Assembly: GCF_036850765.1 (NCBI RefSeq)
Contig: NC_089498.1
Coordinates: 51,821,795-51,885,794, forward strand
Direction of reading: 5' to 3'
Length of the DNA stretch: 64,000 nt
Source of the DNA: Saccopteryx bilineata
Lineage: Eukaryota; Chordata; Mammalia; Chiroptera; Emballonuridae
The notes below the pieces were generated by a model. The model searched no databases, was not told the DNA's origin, and saw nothing but the letters and a program-made list of their open reading frames with translations. Made by a program: the position numbers and the translations under genes. Shown here in pieces: positions 35,009 through 46,795 of this stretch (the first letter of the stretch is position 1; each line of letters begins with the position of its first letter).

Positions 35009-35571
35009 TATATTATGCTCACTTTGTTAAAGATGGCATTGCCCACCTGAAAGCCCGTCACCCAGGTGATTGCTTGAGATGGACGTGATTATGTTAATAT
35101 GTGTTGAGGGAGGGTTTTCGCACTAAAAGGTTTTAAAGGGAAGAGAGATCAAGTTGTTCTGAGAGAAAGAGTGATTACATTCTAGGAGTAGCTCATTCTG
35201 TAGGAGAGCAGAGAAAATAAGGACAAGAGAAACAGCCAAGATGGCAGAATGCTGAAGGAGAAGCCAGTTTGTGCAGAGTTTGTGCAGGGAGAAGGAAGGA
35301 GATAAGGAACAGAGGTGAATAAGTCTAGTGAGCTAGAAACCTTTGATTCTAGGAAACTCGGATAAGTCAGTAGCTTTGTGAGCACTGAATGAGTGGGTTT
35401 TGGAGCCCAGTGTGTGTTTTTACTTGCCCATGGGTGCAAGCTAGGATTAAAAGTAATGACCCACCAGTTTTTGGCTCCGTTGTTTCATTACCAGCTGTCT
35501 GAATCAAATGCGAACCTGCACAGGCCAGGCGGCTGTGATGGTGGCCGTGGCTACTGGCCTTACATATATTA
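35009..35571 (+). mobile_element. Solo LTR of an endogenous retrovirus
   Basis: Element 35016-35564 starts TG and ends CA and is flanked by tatatta at 35009-35015 and 35565-35571. The true duplication may be 4-6 bp plus chance matches. It has a TATA-like 'ttttaaagg' near 35132 and an ATTAAA poly(A) signal at 35446-35451, about 110 bp before the end, which fits U3-R-U5 order. No internal retroviral sequence flanks it, so it arose by recombination between two LTRs. Two related, inverted units lie at 42.05-42.82 kb. Family not named. Confidence 0.75.
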
Positions 35572-36329
35572 ATGCCAGGACTTGAGACTCACCGTGGTTT
35601 GGTCCAAATATTTTGAGACTCATGAAACAGTAAAGCCCTTGTTCCTCTATATCTTGTCTATTTTCTCTTTTAATCAAACAAAGGAGCAGTAACGCTTGCA
35701 TAATAGAAAAGCATCCAGCTAGAAGAGCAAGAGGTTAAACCTCCATCCAGACAATGTAAGTATGAGACCATGTTCAGAACATCAGGGAAGAGGATCATCA
35801 TTCCAGTGGTTTCTAATACTTCAGGATTCTCTATAGTTGAATCAATGACCTTTCTATCCTCATTGCAATAATATTTGTGTCAAGAAGTCTCTTCTTTGGT
35901 TTAGAGTCTCTGTTTATAGTAGCATTGTCAAGGTAGAATGCACACCACTGCTCAAACCTGAGACATCTTCCTTCACTTCAGAGGTAAAGGATATTTGGAT
36001 GTTGCTGGCAATGAGTAAAATAACAGAAAGTTTGTTTTTTCACTTGGGATTCATGCCACTTCTGTCCTGGACTTCACTAGGACCATTAGTGTTTATTTTT
36101 TAAACTCTGTAATAACTCTCAAAATCACCAAGGTTCAGAGTTATTCCAGATATTTTTTGGTCATATAAGCTAACCCTGGCTATTTCAAGTGCTTCTGAAT
36201 AAAATACAATGGCTTAAAAAAGAAAGAGGCAAAGAATGGAGAGGGAGTGCCATCTTCAGAGTCCACAGCCATGCCTCCAAGAAAAATGGTCATCATTGTT
36301 ATTGTCAAATATCTTTATCATCCAAGCAG
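35572..36329. other. Unassigned sequence
   Basis: About 0.75 kb, unique-looking. No feature recognised. Confidence 0.4.
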
Positions 36330-36482
36330 ACAAATACACCAACCACTAGTCTAAGCATTTTACATACTTTATATTAACTCAATGTAGTACTAACAGTGAC
36401 CCTATAAATAAGCACTAGTATTGTTTCTGGCTTACAGATGGAGAAACTGAAGCTTAAGAGAGATTGGATTTACAAGTGATAT
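36330..36482 (-). repeat. MIR SINE relic
   Basis: Reverse MIR: 'ctaagcattttacatactttatattaactc', 'gaccctataaataagcactagtattg', 'acagatggagaaactgaagcttaagagag'. Confidence 0.82.
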
Positions 36483-36489
36483 AGAGGTT

Positions 36490-36620
36490 TAGATTTATGA
36501 GCAATAGAAAGCCATTGATGTTTTAAGCAAGGGAGTGGCATTGTCTGCATTTCAAATCATTCAAGCATTTTAAATCACTGGGAGTCTAGAGGAAGTAAAA
36601 ACAGGCTAAATGTGATAAGA
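36490..36620 (-). repeat. LINE-2 relic
   Basis: The string 'gagcaatagaaagccattgatgttttaagcaagggagtggcattgtctgcatttc' is a recognisable reverse-complement upstream segment of L2, similar to the one near 4.6 kb. Confidence 0.6.
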
Positions 36621-38032
36621 ACTCTAGAGAAAGTGGTAAGGGGGAAAAAGGGGATTGGTTTGATAAATAACCTGTATATATTTAAATGATCGGGTAATTA
36701 GGTTTGGGGAAAAGGGTTAGGGTTAGGGCAGTGTCCCAAGTGAATTAACTTTATGTATAGATTAGAAAGCAGACACACAAAAATGCTCAGTCTTAAGAAT
36801 TCCTGACTAATGCCCTGACATTAGGATGCCAGCCTGCCCTTGGAAAGACTTTGAACCACACTGGGTCTTTACACATTCCATTTGATTAGAGACAGGCTGG
36901 GGAAGATGATCTGAAAAACAATAAGGAAACTTTGCCTTTAAGACTCTGCAAATAAGAAATTTTAAAAGAGGAAGTAAGATACTTAACTCAGAGCATATCA
37001 AATCAATGAGACCAAACCCTCTTATTTTGATAACTGTGTGGGAATCTGCCTGCCTTTGCTTTTCATAGGCAAAGTTACCCAGGGCTCTAATGTTAGGTAG
37101 AGATTTATATTTTCCTCAGATGATTGCATTATCATCACAGTCAGGACAGCTAAACCCCTCTGAGCAGGGAAAAAGAAACCATTTACATATTCTTTCTAAT
37201 CAAGCTTCAAAGGATTTTATAGATAATATAGATAATTTGCCATTTGCTATCAGCACTCTCCTAAAGAGGTACAAATAGGTCAATTTTAGTCCTTCCTTGT
37301 GATGCTTTCAAGGAGAGAGAAGAGAAGAAACATATTGTCATCTAGCAGATATTAGTATGGAAGTATCACTTGAGTTTTCTTTCTATCTATGAGTCCTATC
37401 CGTAGTTGTTTCTTTAACTTTAAAGTTTCTTTTAGGCTGAAGTTCTAATTCAAACATACTGTGACTAGTTGGAGTCTTTTCATGGCTCATGTAAGTTAGC
37501 AAACTTGCAGAGTATTTACCGGAATAATAGTTATGTTTGGGAGATGCTGTTTTCTGCTTTATATGTCAACAAACACTAATACACTTAATTTGATTAGAGT
37601 AGATCATTGCTTGAAGATGCTCAGACTCTAGGGAAATTTGTTTCCCAAATTTGAGCATATCTGGCATTATAGATGTTCTATGAATATCTGTAACACTGAA
37701 CTGAAGATTGTAGAAAGTTTTGAAAAACAACCCGAGGAATGGCTCAATAACACCTCAAATGGCTTTAAACATAAAAGTAAAAACAAAATAAAAATTTTTA
37801 AATGTCTGTGGCCATTAGCTCTCAGTTCACTTGGACATGCTGAAGGCACAAGGTCACAGAGCACCTCCTTATGCATGAGGAAGAATTCTCCCTTTTATTT
37901 TTAGTGCAGTGTTAGATAAAAGAAAAAACACAGTGAAGATGCAGCCATTATACCTCCTACATTAAGCCATTTTAGGCTAAAAGGTCTGTGTTTCTCAGGC
38001 CATAATTTCTAGGACTGGTGTCTGACCCAATC
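36621..38032. other. Unassigned sequence
   Basis: About 1.4 kb. Includes a tiny telomere-like motif, (GGGTTA)2, at about 36714-36728. An 88-codon open frame (37638-37904) has no recognised domain. Confidence 0.4.
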
Positions 38033-38255
38033 ATTTTTTTTTCTTTCTGACTTTATTCTATTTTTAAATTTTTATTTATTGATTTTACAGGGAGGGGTGA
38101 GGGCAGCAAGAATTATCAACTCATCAGCTCCACTTTAGCTGTTCATTGCTTGCCATATGTGCCTTGACCAGGCAAGCCCACAGTATTGAACCAGCGATTT
38201 CAGCATTCCAGGTCAATGCTCTATCCACTGTGCCACCACAGGTCAGGCATGTGAC
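38033..38255 (-). mobile_element. tRNA-derived SINE relic (VES/type B), minus strand
   Basis: Plus strand shows a T-rich start, 'atttattgattttacagggagggg', 'gttcattgcttgccatatgtgccttgacca', then 'tcaatgctctatccactgtgccaccacaggtcaggc', the reverse complement of the tRNA-like head. Diverged; duplication not clear. Confidence 0.8.
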
Positions 38256-38279
38256 TTTAATTTCAATCTTCTCATTGTT

Positions 38280-38462
38280 TATACTTTTATTTACTATGTG
38301 CCAGGCACTGCTTTTGCACCTTTCATAACATAACTCAGATAATCCTCACAGTGGCTCCGAGAGTTAGGTGCTATTCTTACTTTAATTTTACCTGTGAAAA
38401 AGTGAAGCACAAAGAAGTTACACAACTTATTCAGCTGCACTGCAAACATTGGACCAGTCGTG
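38280..38462 (-). repeat. MIR SINE relic
   Basis: Reverse MIR: 'tactatgtgccaggcactgcttttgc', 'ataactcagataatcctcacagtggctccgag', 'gtgaaaaagtgaagcacaaagaagttacacaactt'. Confidence 0.85.
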
Positions 38463-40229
38463 GGATCCGTGTGCCTGACAAGTCACCAGTAATGTAGGGA
38501 AAATAACCCAGTACTGTATTATTCTTTGTGATGTCGTGGATCAGGGATAGAATCCACTCCAACTCCTCAGACATGGTGTTAACCATTCTACTAATCTGAC
38601 TCTTATTTGTCTTTCATCTTGGCTGATATTCTCCATTGAGTTCTGCTTCATTAGTCATTTCTCAAGGGCATTCAGCTGTTACAAAGCTCATTGCTCCTTA
38701 AGTTTAATTATTTTATCTCTCTAGGTGGGTGAAATCACAGATCAGGGAGTTTTAAAATTATAGATCAGCGTTTTCGGACTTCTGGAGCCTTTTACACTGT
38801 AGAAAGCTCTTGAGGACTGCTAAGATCTTGGTATTATGAGTGTCACTTTGTAGAACATCTTCCTTTATGTCCATGTTTTTACCTTACATACATAATCACA
38901 TACTCTCCCATGATGCATTTTCTTGAGAAAGCATTTGAAAATCTGAGGGATGACTACGTAAACTAGCCAGAAGGATATGGTACTGGCCAGCTGAGACTCT
39001 AGAGTCATCTTACTCAGTGTCAATGTAAGGATCTTGCCAAATTTTCCATCCCTTCAGAGACCCAGATCTCTCTTTGAAATTAAAAATCTAAACCTCTGTT
39101 TTTAAATCAGCTGACTCAGAATGTTACCCTCATTTTGTGATAGAATTCTATCATTTGATCTGTGACTTTGAATATTTTTCCTTATATCTGTTTAATTTGA
39201 TTTGATTCCTCTTTCAATAAGCTACACTGATGAATAATCCTCAGCTTTGGTGCATTTTTATTTCTTAAAACCTGGTGCCTGTTTCTCCTTTTGCAGTCGG
39301 TGGAAAAGCTAGCATAGTGTGTTAACTGAAGTTCATTATTAACAACAGGTTTCTAAGTCAAATGTGTGCTCTTGATTTGGTTTATCATTTAGGAACCAGA
39401 ATCAAGGTGACTGAAATATGACTTCTCTTGACATCAGCTCTGAATATTCCTTTCCATTTCTCTTTACTTTCCACTAGTTGGATTTGCTTATTTACCAACT
39501 ATTTGTCACATGCCAAATCTGATGCTATTTGATTGGTTAAGAGTGTAAATCGATACTTTAAAGTCATGTGTATCCCTACAGGAAATATACAAAGTCCATT
39601 TATAGGCATGTATGCCATGCTTCTCTTCATTACATACTCTGGCATATCAATTTGAAAATAAGAATGAGTCCTGCTCCCAAGATTCAGGTCACTCTGCAGG
39701 GTTTAAATTAGTAACAAGGAAGAAACTGGAGGCATGGGTAGTGTATCTTTTAGGATTCTTAATCTTTAGGCTACTTCACTGTCTCTGAGAAAGTATCCTA
39801 TCAAATATTTTTAGATAGCAATGAATTCTGACCAGCAAAGAAAGGGCCTTTATAGTCATAGCAGATCCCAGATATCCTCTCACTTGAAAGATCACAGAAA
39901 CCCTCTGGCAGCTATTTGAATATGAATAGTCATCAAACTTTCAGTTTTCAATGATGACCACAGGGAACCTATACTAGAATTACCTTCCAGTTATAGACAT
40001 GGTCATTAATAAAAAAAATGGTCATGCAATGGAAATATTTTGTTCATAGCTGAGATAAATCTGTACTCAAAGTAAGATGAGATATAGTAAGTGCCATAGT
40101 TTAACATAAGGATTTTTGATTAAAAGTATGCAATTTTTTTTGCCCCAGAGAATTATAAACAGAAAATCTGACTATAACTGACAAAAGATGGCTGCAAGGG
40201 CATTGCTTGCTGGCTGTCTGACTTGTATT
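38463..40229. other. Unassigned sequence
   Basis: About 1.8 kb of unique-looking DNA. No supported gene or repeat. Confidence 0.4.
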
Positions 40230-40675
40230 AGCATACCTTTTGTGACAGCATGGATGGACCTGAGAGCATTTTACTAAGTGAAATAGCCAGTCAGAGAAAG
40301 GCAAGTACTATATGATTTCACTCATATGTTGAATCTAATGAACAAAATAAACAAACAATATAGAAACAGACTCATGAATAGAGAACAGACTGACAGCTTT
40401 CAGAGGGGAGGGAGGTTGGGGAACTAGGTGAAAAAGGTGAAGGGATTAAGAAATAAAACACAAACACACATAATAGTATGGTGATTTCCAGCTTTCCAGC
40501 AGGAAAGAGGGTGGGGGGCGGTGGTAGAGGTCAAAGGGCAGATAATGGTGATGGAAAGAGACTTGACTTTGTGTAATGAGCACAGGATGCAGTATGCAGA
40601 TGTGTTTGAATTGTACACTTGAAATCTGTATGATTTTACTGACTGATGTTGTCCCAATAAATATTTTTAAATCCG
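40230..40675 (+). mobile_element. Older LINE-1 3' end fragment
   Basis: Starts in the ORF2 C-terminal region ('acagcatggatggacctgagagcattttactaagtgaaatagcc') and runs through 'gatttcactcatatgttgaatc', a G-rich tract ('gggtggggggcggtgg') and the 'gtgttgtcccaataaatatttt' end. Strongly 5'-truncated and more diverged than the L1 at 13.6-21.4 kb. No intact frame. Confidence 0.85.
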
Positions 40676-40743
40676 AGAAAAATCAAAATATAAAAATCAA
40701 AAAAAGATTGGAGTAAAAAAACAGAAAAGAAAAAGTAAAAAAG

Positions 40744-41131
40744 AGCCCTGGCTGGTTGGCTCAGTGGTAGAGCATTGGCCAGGCATGTGGGAGTCCCAAG
40801 TTCGATTCCTGGTCAAGGTACACAGGAGAAGTGACTTTCTACTTCTCCACCCTACCATATCTCTCTCTCTTGCTTCCCCTCTCACAGCCACAGCTCAAAA
40901 TGTTTGAGCAAAGTTGGCCTGGGATACTGAAGATGGCTCTGTGGTCATCTATAGGTGCTAAGAAGAACTCAGTTTTTGAGCAATGGAGTAAGACCCTAGA
41001 TGGGCAGAGCATTGCCCCATATGGGGGGTTGCTGGGTGGATCCCGGTCAGGGTGCATGTGGGAGTCTCTCTGCCTCCTCAGCTCTCACTTAATAATAAAA
41101 AATTAAAAAAAGAAAAAGAAAAAGAAAAAAG
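40744..41131 (+). mobile_element. tRNA-derived SINE, type A, older copy
   Basis: Starts 'gagccctggctggttggctcag', has B-box-like 'gttcgattcctggtc', a shortened body, and ends 'cagctctcacttaataataaaa' plus an (AAAAAG)n tail. Confidence 0.87.
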
Positions 41132-41194
41132 TCAATCAAAACTTTTTGAGGAAATTATTTACTTTGGGTTTCATTTCCCCAAACTATAGTATCC

Positions 41195-41250
41195 TTGGGT
41201 TTTTTTTTTTTTTCCTTTTTGTTTTTTTGTGTTTTTTTTTTATTGGAAGA
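41195..41250. repeat. T-rich tract
   Basis: Long T runs interrupted by cc, g and gtg. It may be the A tail of a lost minus-strand retroelement, but no body is recognised downstream. Confidence 0.7.
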
Positions 41251-41569
41251 TCACACAAGGACAGAACAGAAAGGCAGAACCTGGGGTAACACAGATAATT
41301 AAAGGTTAGAAGAAACAAGAATCTAGTAGTGTTCTAGAAGGCAGGGAAAGGGAAAAGTTTTGAGAGCTTTGGTGTAAATAGTATCAGATTCCACAAAGAT
41401 CTCAAGGGTGATTAGAAATGGATACATGTCTCTTGGATTTGATAATTTGGAGTTCACCAGTTTCCTAGGTGTATACATTTACCAAGAAGGGGTAGTGTCA
41501 GAATTGAGATTATAGGATTTATGTTAGGATGAAGAAGAAACAGTAATTTCAGACCACCCTTTCAAGAAG

Positions 41570-41920
41570 CTTAATTCTGCCTGACCAGGTGGTGGTGCTG
41601 TGGATAGAGCATTGAACTAGGACACAGAGGACCCAGGTTTGAAACCCGAGTTTGCCAGCTTGAGTGTGGGCTCATCTGGTTTAAGCATAGCTCACCAGCT
41701 TGAACCCAAGGTTGCTAGCTCTTGAGTGAGGGGTCACTTGGTCTGCTGTAGCCCCCTGGTCAGAGCACATATGAGAAAGCAATTGATGAATCACTAAGGT
41801 GCCGCAACAAAGAATTGATGCTTCTCATCTCTCTCCCTTTCTGTCCTTCTGTCCCTACCTGTCTCTCTCTCTCTCTCTGTCTCTGTTGCAAAACAAAACA
41901 AAACACCCACTTAATTCTGC
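41570..41920 (+). mobile_element. tRNA-derived SINE, type B
   Basis: Starts 'ctgaccaggtggtggtgctg' and ends in CTCTCTCTGTCTCTGTTGC followed by (AAAAC)n. The 11-bp duplication cttaattctgc at 41570-41580 and 41910-41920 bounds it. Confidence 0.92.
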
Positions 41921-42045
41921 AGAGAGGAAGATAGAGTATACTTGGTCATTTCTGGGTGCATATGATTTGCATACTACACACTTCATGCATGTGTCTTACA
42001 GATGAAAGAGTTGGGACAGTGCAAAGAGTGAAGCAGCAATTAGTC

Positions 42046-42400
42046 TGTATGGCCAGTAGCCGGCATCATCGTGGCCATTCACATACAGGTTCTCATTGAA
42101 TTTGGGTAGATGCTAAAAAAACAATGGAGCCAAACAAATGGTGAGCCATTCCTTTATTCTAGCCTCGCACTGGCTGGTGAGTAAAACACACGCAGAGGGA
42201 AAACAGTTCCCTTTCACTCAGACCTCACAAAGCTACTGACCCATCTGGTTTTTCCTAGAATCAAAGGCCTCCAGCAGTCTCAGTCACCTCTGGTTCCCCA
42301 TCTGCACACCTTCTCCTTTCTCCTCTCTGCACAAAGTGGCTTCTCTTTCAGCACTCTGCCATCTTGTATTGCTTCTTCCTTCTCCTTCTTTTTCTCTCTT
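42046..42400 (-). mobile_element. LTR-derived unit, copy 1 of a tandem pair
   Basis: Reverse-complement relative of the R-U5 half of the solo LTR at 35.0-35.6 kb. Shared features include 'ggccagtagcc', 'aatggagccaaacaaatggtgagccatt', 'ctagaatcaaagg' and 'ttcagcactctgccatcttg'. In its own direction it has a canonical AATAAA (plus-strand tttatt at 42153-42158) where the solo LTR has ATTAAA. Confidence 0.72.
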
Positions 42401-42429
42401 TTTAAAACATTTTGGTGTGTTAAACCCCT

Positions 42430-42815
42430 TGTAAAGCCAGTAGCCACTGCCACCATCACAGCCACCTGGCCCATGCAGGTTCGCATTTGATTCAGACAGA
42501 TGGTAATGAAACAACAGAGCCAAGAACTGGTGGGTCATTAGCTTTAATCCTAGCTTGCACCTGGAGGGCAAGAAATACGCACTGTGGGAAAACACTTCCC
42601 TTTCTATTCAGGGCTGGCTCCCAAAGTCACTGACTTATCCAAGTTTCCTAGAATCAAAGGTTTCTACCTCACCAGCTTTATTCACCTCTGATCCCCATCT
42701 CCTTTTCTCTGCATAAACTGCACAAACTGGCTTTTCCTTCAGCATTCCACCATCTTGGCTGCTTCTCCTGGCCTCCTCCATGTGGCCTTTCTCTGTTCTC
42801 CTCTCTAATGCTAAT
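42430..42815 (-). mobile_element. LTR-derived unit, copy 2 of a tandem pair
   Basis: Begins (plus strand) 'tgtaaagccagtagccactgcc' and aligns along its length with copy 1 (offset about 386 bp) and with the solo LTR reversed: 'caggttcgcatttgattcagacag', 'ttagctttaatcctagcttgcacc', 'cctagaatcaaaggtttct', 'cagcattccaccatcttggctgcttctcc'. ATTAAA poly(A) signal at plus-strand 42543-42548. Beyond about 42815 similarity to the LTR fades, so U3 is missing or too diverged. Confidence 0.72.
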
Positions 42816-43015
42816 CTCAGGACCAAGAGAGCATCCTTGGTTTTTTAATGTAATGTTATTACCCATTTACTCAAATGGCTGAGATTCTTTTCATTCATTA
42901 CTAGAACATTTCCTTCAAACTAAAACTCATGTATGAGACAAAGATTGAGTTGCATAATTGCCTCTGTCATGACAGGAACAGTTGCTTAATTTTCTTTCAG
43001 TGAAATTCACCAAAA

Positions 43016-43418
43016 CCCAGCAAATCGCCCTGGCCCATTGGTTCAGTGGTAGAGCATCAGCCTGGCGTGCGAAAGTCCCGGGTTCGATTCCCAGCCAGGG
43101 CACACAGGAGAAACACCCATCTGCTTCTCCACCCCTCCCCCTCTCCTTCCTCTCTGTCTCTCTCTTCCCCTCCTGCAGCCAAGGCTCCATTGGAGCAAAG
43201 ATGGCCCGGGCACTGGGGATGGCTCTATGGCCTCTGCCTCAGGCACTAGAGTGGCTCTGGTTGCAACAGAGCGACGCCCTGGATGGGCAGAGCATCACCC
43301 CCTGGTGGGCGTGCCGGGTGGATCCTGGTTAGGCGCATGCAGGAGTCTGTTTGACTGCCTCCCCGTTTCCAGCTTCAGAAAAATACAAACAAACAAACAA
43401 AAAAACCCCCCAGCAAAT
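43016..43418 (+). mobile_element. tRNA-derived SINE, type A (Rhin-1-like), full length
   Basis: Starts 'gccctggcccattggttcag' at 43027, has an intact B box (GGTTCGATTCC) near 43081, the GC-rich body, and (AAAC)n at the tail. The duplication cccagcaaat at 43016-43025 and 43409-43418 bounds it. Confidence 0.92.
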
Positions 43419-43449
43419 TATATTTAATAGAAACATTTTTGTTGTCAGC

Positions 43450-43780
43450 CTATATGTCAAGGGTCCCCAAACTACACCCTGAGGCCATTTATCCAGCCCC
43501 CGCCACACTTCTGGAAGGGGAACCTCTTTCATTGGTGGTCAGAGGTCAGTGATGCATCTGCATCCTGTGCTCCTGGAGTACTGTATGTGGCAGCACCACA
43601 AAGTGCGGCATGGCTCATGTACAGTACTACTTCTGTTTCGTTTTTTTACTTTAAAATAAGATATGTGCAGTGTGCATAGGGATTTGTTCATAGTTTTTTT
43701 TTATAGTCCGGCCCTCTAGCGGTCTGAAGGACAGTGAACTTGCCCCCTGTGTAAAAAGTTTGGGGACCCCTGCTATATGT
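43450..43780. mobile_element. hAT-type MITE with perfect 8-bp target duplication
   Basis: Element 43458-43772 (315 bp). The left end CAAGGGTCCCCAAACT and the inverted right end CAGGGGTCCCCAAACT differ at one position. It is flanked by perfect ctatatgt duplications (43450-43457 and 43773-43780). An 8-bp duplication and CAGGGGTCCCC-type termini are hallmarks of hAT transposons. It has no transposase frame, so it moved in trans. Good end preservation suggests a lineage-restricted insertion. Confidence 0.93.
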
Positions 43781-43861
43781 GAACATTTACAAATACCTCC
43801 ATACTTGTAGAGGACGGACAGATCACATCGAAATCTGTCTGAATATAGTAGGTGTCTCAGA

Positions 43862-44260
43862 AAGCTATGTGGAGGCCCTTGCCTGTTTGCTCAGTGGTAG
43901 AGCATCAGCCAGGCATGTTAATGTCCCAGTTTTGATTCCCAGTTAGGGCACACAGGAGAAGGAACCATCAACTTCTCTACCCCTGCCAGTCCCCCTTCTC
44001 TCTCTCTCTCTTTCTCTCCCTCCCACTCCCGCAGCCATGGCCTGATTGGTTAGAGTGCATTGCTCCTAACCCAGAATATGGCTCTGTGTAGCCTTAGCCT
44101 CCAGTGCTAAAAATAGCTCAGTTTTAAGCTTGGCCCCAGATGGGCAGAGCATCAGCCCTAGACAGGGGTTGTTCAGTGGGTCCCCGTTAGGATGCATGTG
44201 GGAGTCTGTCTCTCTATCTCCCTTCTTCTCACTTAAAAAAAAGGGGGGGGGAAGCTATGA
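43862..44260 (+). mobile_element. tRNA-derived SINE, type A, older copy
   Basis: Starts 'ggcccttgcctgtttgctcag' near 43874 with a diverged head, 'ttttgattcccagttagggcacacagg', shortened body, and 'tctcacttaaaaaaaaggggggggg' tail. An approximate duplication, aagctatgtgga/aagctatgagga (about 43862-43873 and 44251-44262), supports the ends. Confidence 0.85.
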
Positions 44261-45594
44261 GGAGACAGAGAAAAAGGTTGCTTTTAGCACAGGTAGCTGA
44301 AGCAATTTTAGCTTCAGAAACAAGCTTTTAGTAATCAGGTAATGGCATTTTAGCTAGATATATTTGATAAAATTTCAGTTCTTAGAAGGAAGAAACTCTA
44401 TGGAATTGTGACATATGCATAGCATTCTGTTGCTAGGGAAAAGTCAAACGGAAGACAAGCGGAAACATTTCATCATAGCTGCTCATATTTAAGTTGATTC
44501 TCATGAGACATCTCCGAAGCCTGTTCACTCTTCTCCCACATCTTTCTACAGAGTTTACACTTTTCCTTACATCCCTGAAGCCGGTGACCATTCTAACAGA
44601 TGGTGCTCAAGTTTGTTTTGCTGTGTTTTGTTTCTGTTTCCCTGGAAATGTAAAGATTACCATAGTTTCTATTGTTCTTATGCTTGCTTTTTTTCTCTCT
44701 CTCTCTTTCAAATAATATCCTGAACATCATTCCCCAAATCATGGGCCTCTATGGCTGATAATTATCCAGAAACATTTTAAGAGATGTATGAATGTCAACC
44801 AAATATTCTTAGTTTTTCCCTGCCCTGGCATAAAATGACATAAAAATGTCTCCCTTATTGTATCCAGCCTGGCCTTTCATATGTTAGAAAGTCTGTTTTC
44901 TCTTAACTTGTAATATATTGGGTTTCATTTCCTTAACATGCACCCAAAGGCTAGCAGTAATGATTGATGAATACTTTTTTCTTAGACCAATTCCTCTCAT
45001 GCAGTGATTTGGATAGAAGTGTTCTTTCAGGATGCATAGTGTGAAAACAGAGCCAATTTTGTACTAAATATCACTAAAGCTAAGGAGGAAGGAAGCTACT
45101 CAAGTTTCACATTCTGTTGCCACCATTTGTTTTGTTATTTTCAGTCTCTATAGTGAACAGAAATCTGCCTTCTATTATTGAATACTGTTGTTTTTACTTC
45201 TTATCACTAGAGCTCCAGAGGATCTAATTCCTCTTTTATGTCACCACCGAATCTTTCTGTAGGGCATATCTCCCAAGTCTTTTTCAGCTAAACATTTTCA
45301 CGGTCTCTAGTTATTGTTCTTTTCTGGAGGAGCTCTAACTTATTAGTGGATCTCTTCAAGTGGGATTTGGGACACAGTTGTGGGTACAAAGATGTTCCTC
45401 AAAGTATCACACACATTGCAATTAGAAGATACCGAGCAAAAGAAATTGTTATAGAAGGTACACCCTCAGGACAGAATGTTATGCAGTCTTTGTTTCAGAA
45501 GAAAATTTCTGACCATAGAAAATATTTAAATTATGTTAAAACTCAGGATTCTCAATAACATGTAAGCATAATCATAGTTGCAATAAAATATATG
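44261..45594. other. Unassigned sequence
   Basis: About 1.3 kb, unique-looking. Open frames of 70-73 codons carry no recognisable domain. Confidence 0.4.
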
Positions 45595-45635
<41 letters not shown>

Positions 45636-45640
45636 TACAT
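45595..45640. repeat. (TA)n(CA)n microsatellite
   Basis: A TA run passes directly into a CA run, ending in 'catacat'. Likely length-polymorphic. Confidence 0.95.
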
Positions 45641-46099
45641 GTAGAACAAAAGACAAGAATTTATCAAAATAAAAATGGTGGTGGGATTATGGTGGGTGTT
45701 TTAATTTCTTGCTCATTGCTTTCTGTTTTTCTACAATGAAAATGTTCTTTTTTTACCCATACAACTGCACATTATATTCCAAATTAGCAATGATGCACAT
45801 AGTTTACAATGGGATCATAGTCCCTCTTAGTCTATAAACCCCCTTATTTTCTTTCAGTAAAACCAAAGCTTAAGCAAGCCAGTTCATAATTTGGATTATC
45901 CATGAATTTGGAATAAAGCCTTTTTTATTTTATTGCTGTGAAACCTCTTGTTCTTATCACACTTCATTCCCTAAATCAATTTAATTGGGGTAAAGGGGTT
46001 TTTATTTAATTTTATCTAGAAAAGTAAGATATAATATATATTGCAAAATTTAGAGTATAGGGGAATATTTAAGAGGAAGTACTTTAAAATATTGAGATT

Positions 46100-46795
46100 A
46101 GAATGGTTAAACTAAAAAAAAGGACAGACAATAATCCGTGTTTAGAAGGATGTGCAGAAAAGGAAATTCTTCTACATTACTGGTGGAGTTATACAATGAC
46201 TCAACTGCTTTGGAGAAAAGTTTTGTAGTTTCTTAAAAATTTGAATATAAATATCTTATCACTCAGCAATTTATCTAAGAGAAGTATGCTATGAAAACAT
46301 AAGTCCATACTTGTACATGAATGTTTATAGAAACATTGTTCACTGTTGTCAAAAAGTAGAAATAATCCCAGCATTCTTCAACATGAATGAATAAACATGA
46401 TGTGGCTCAGCCATAGAGTGGAGAAATATTTGGCAATATAGAATAATGGTTTACTGATACATGCAGCAAAACTGGTGAACTTCAAAAACATTATGCCAAG
46501 GGCAGTTTTCCAGAAGGAAAATATTACAGAATATAGAATTCCATTTAGGTATAATGTCTAGGAAATATAAATCCGTAGTGACAGAAAAGAAATAATTGCC
46601 TGGTGGCTGGAATGGGGATTAACTGCAAACAGGCCAGAGAGAGCTCCTTGAGATGAGGGAAATGTTCTAAAATTGGTCTGAGTGATGGTTGCACAACTTT
46701 GTAAATTTACTAAAAATTGTTGAATCATGCATTTATAATGCAATAATTTTATGATATACAAACTATGCTTCAATAAAGCTATTAAATTTTTAAGA
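46100..46795 (+). mobile_element. Ancient LINE-1 3' end fragment
   Basis: ORF2 C-terminal and 3' UTR remnants: 'ctacattactggtggagttatacaatg', 'cagcaatttatctaagagaagtatg', 'aacattgttcactgttgtcaaaaagtagaaataatccc', 'gtgatggttgcacaactttgtaaatttact', 'tatgcttcaataaagctatt'. Many stops and gaps. Older L1M-type age is inferred from divergence. Confidence 0.85.
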
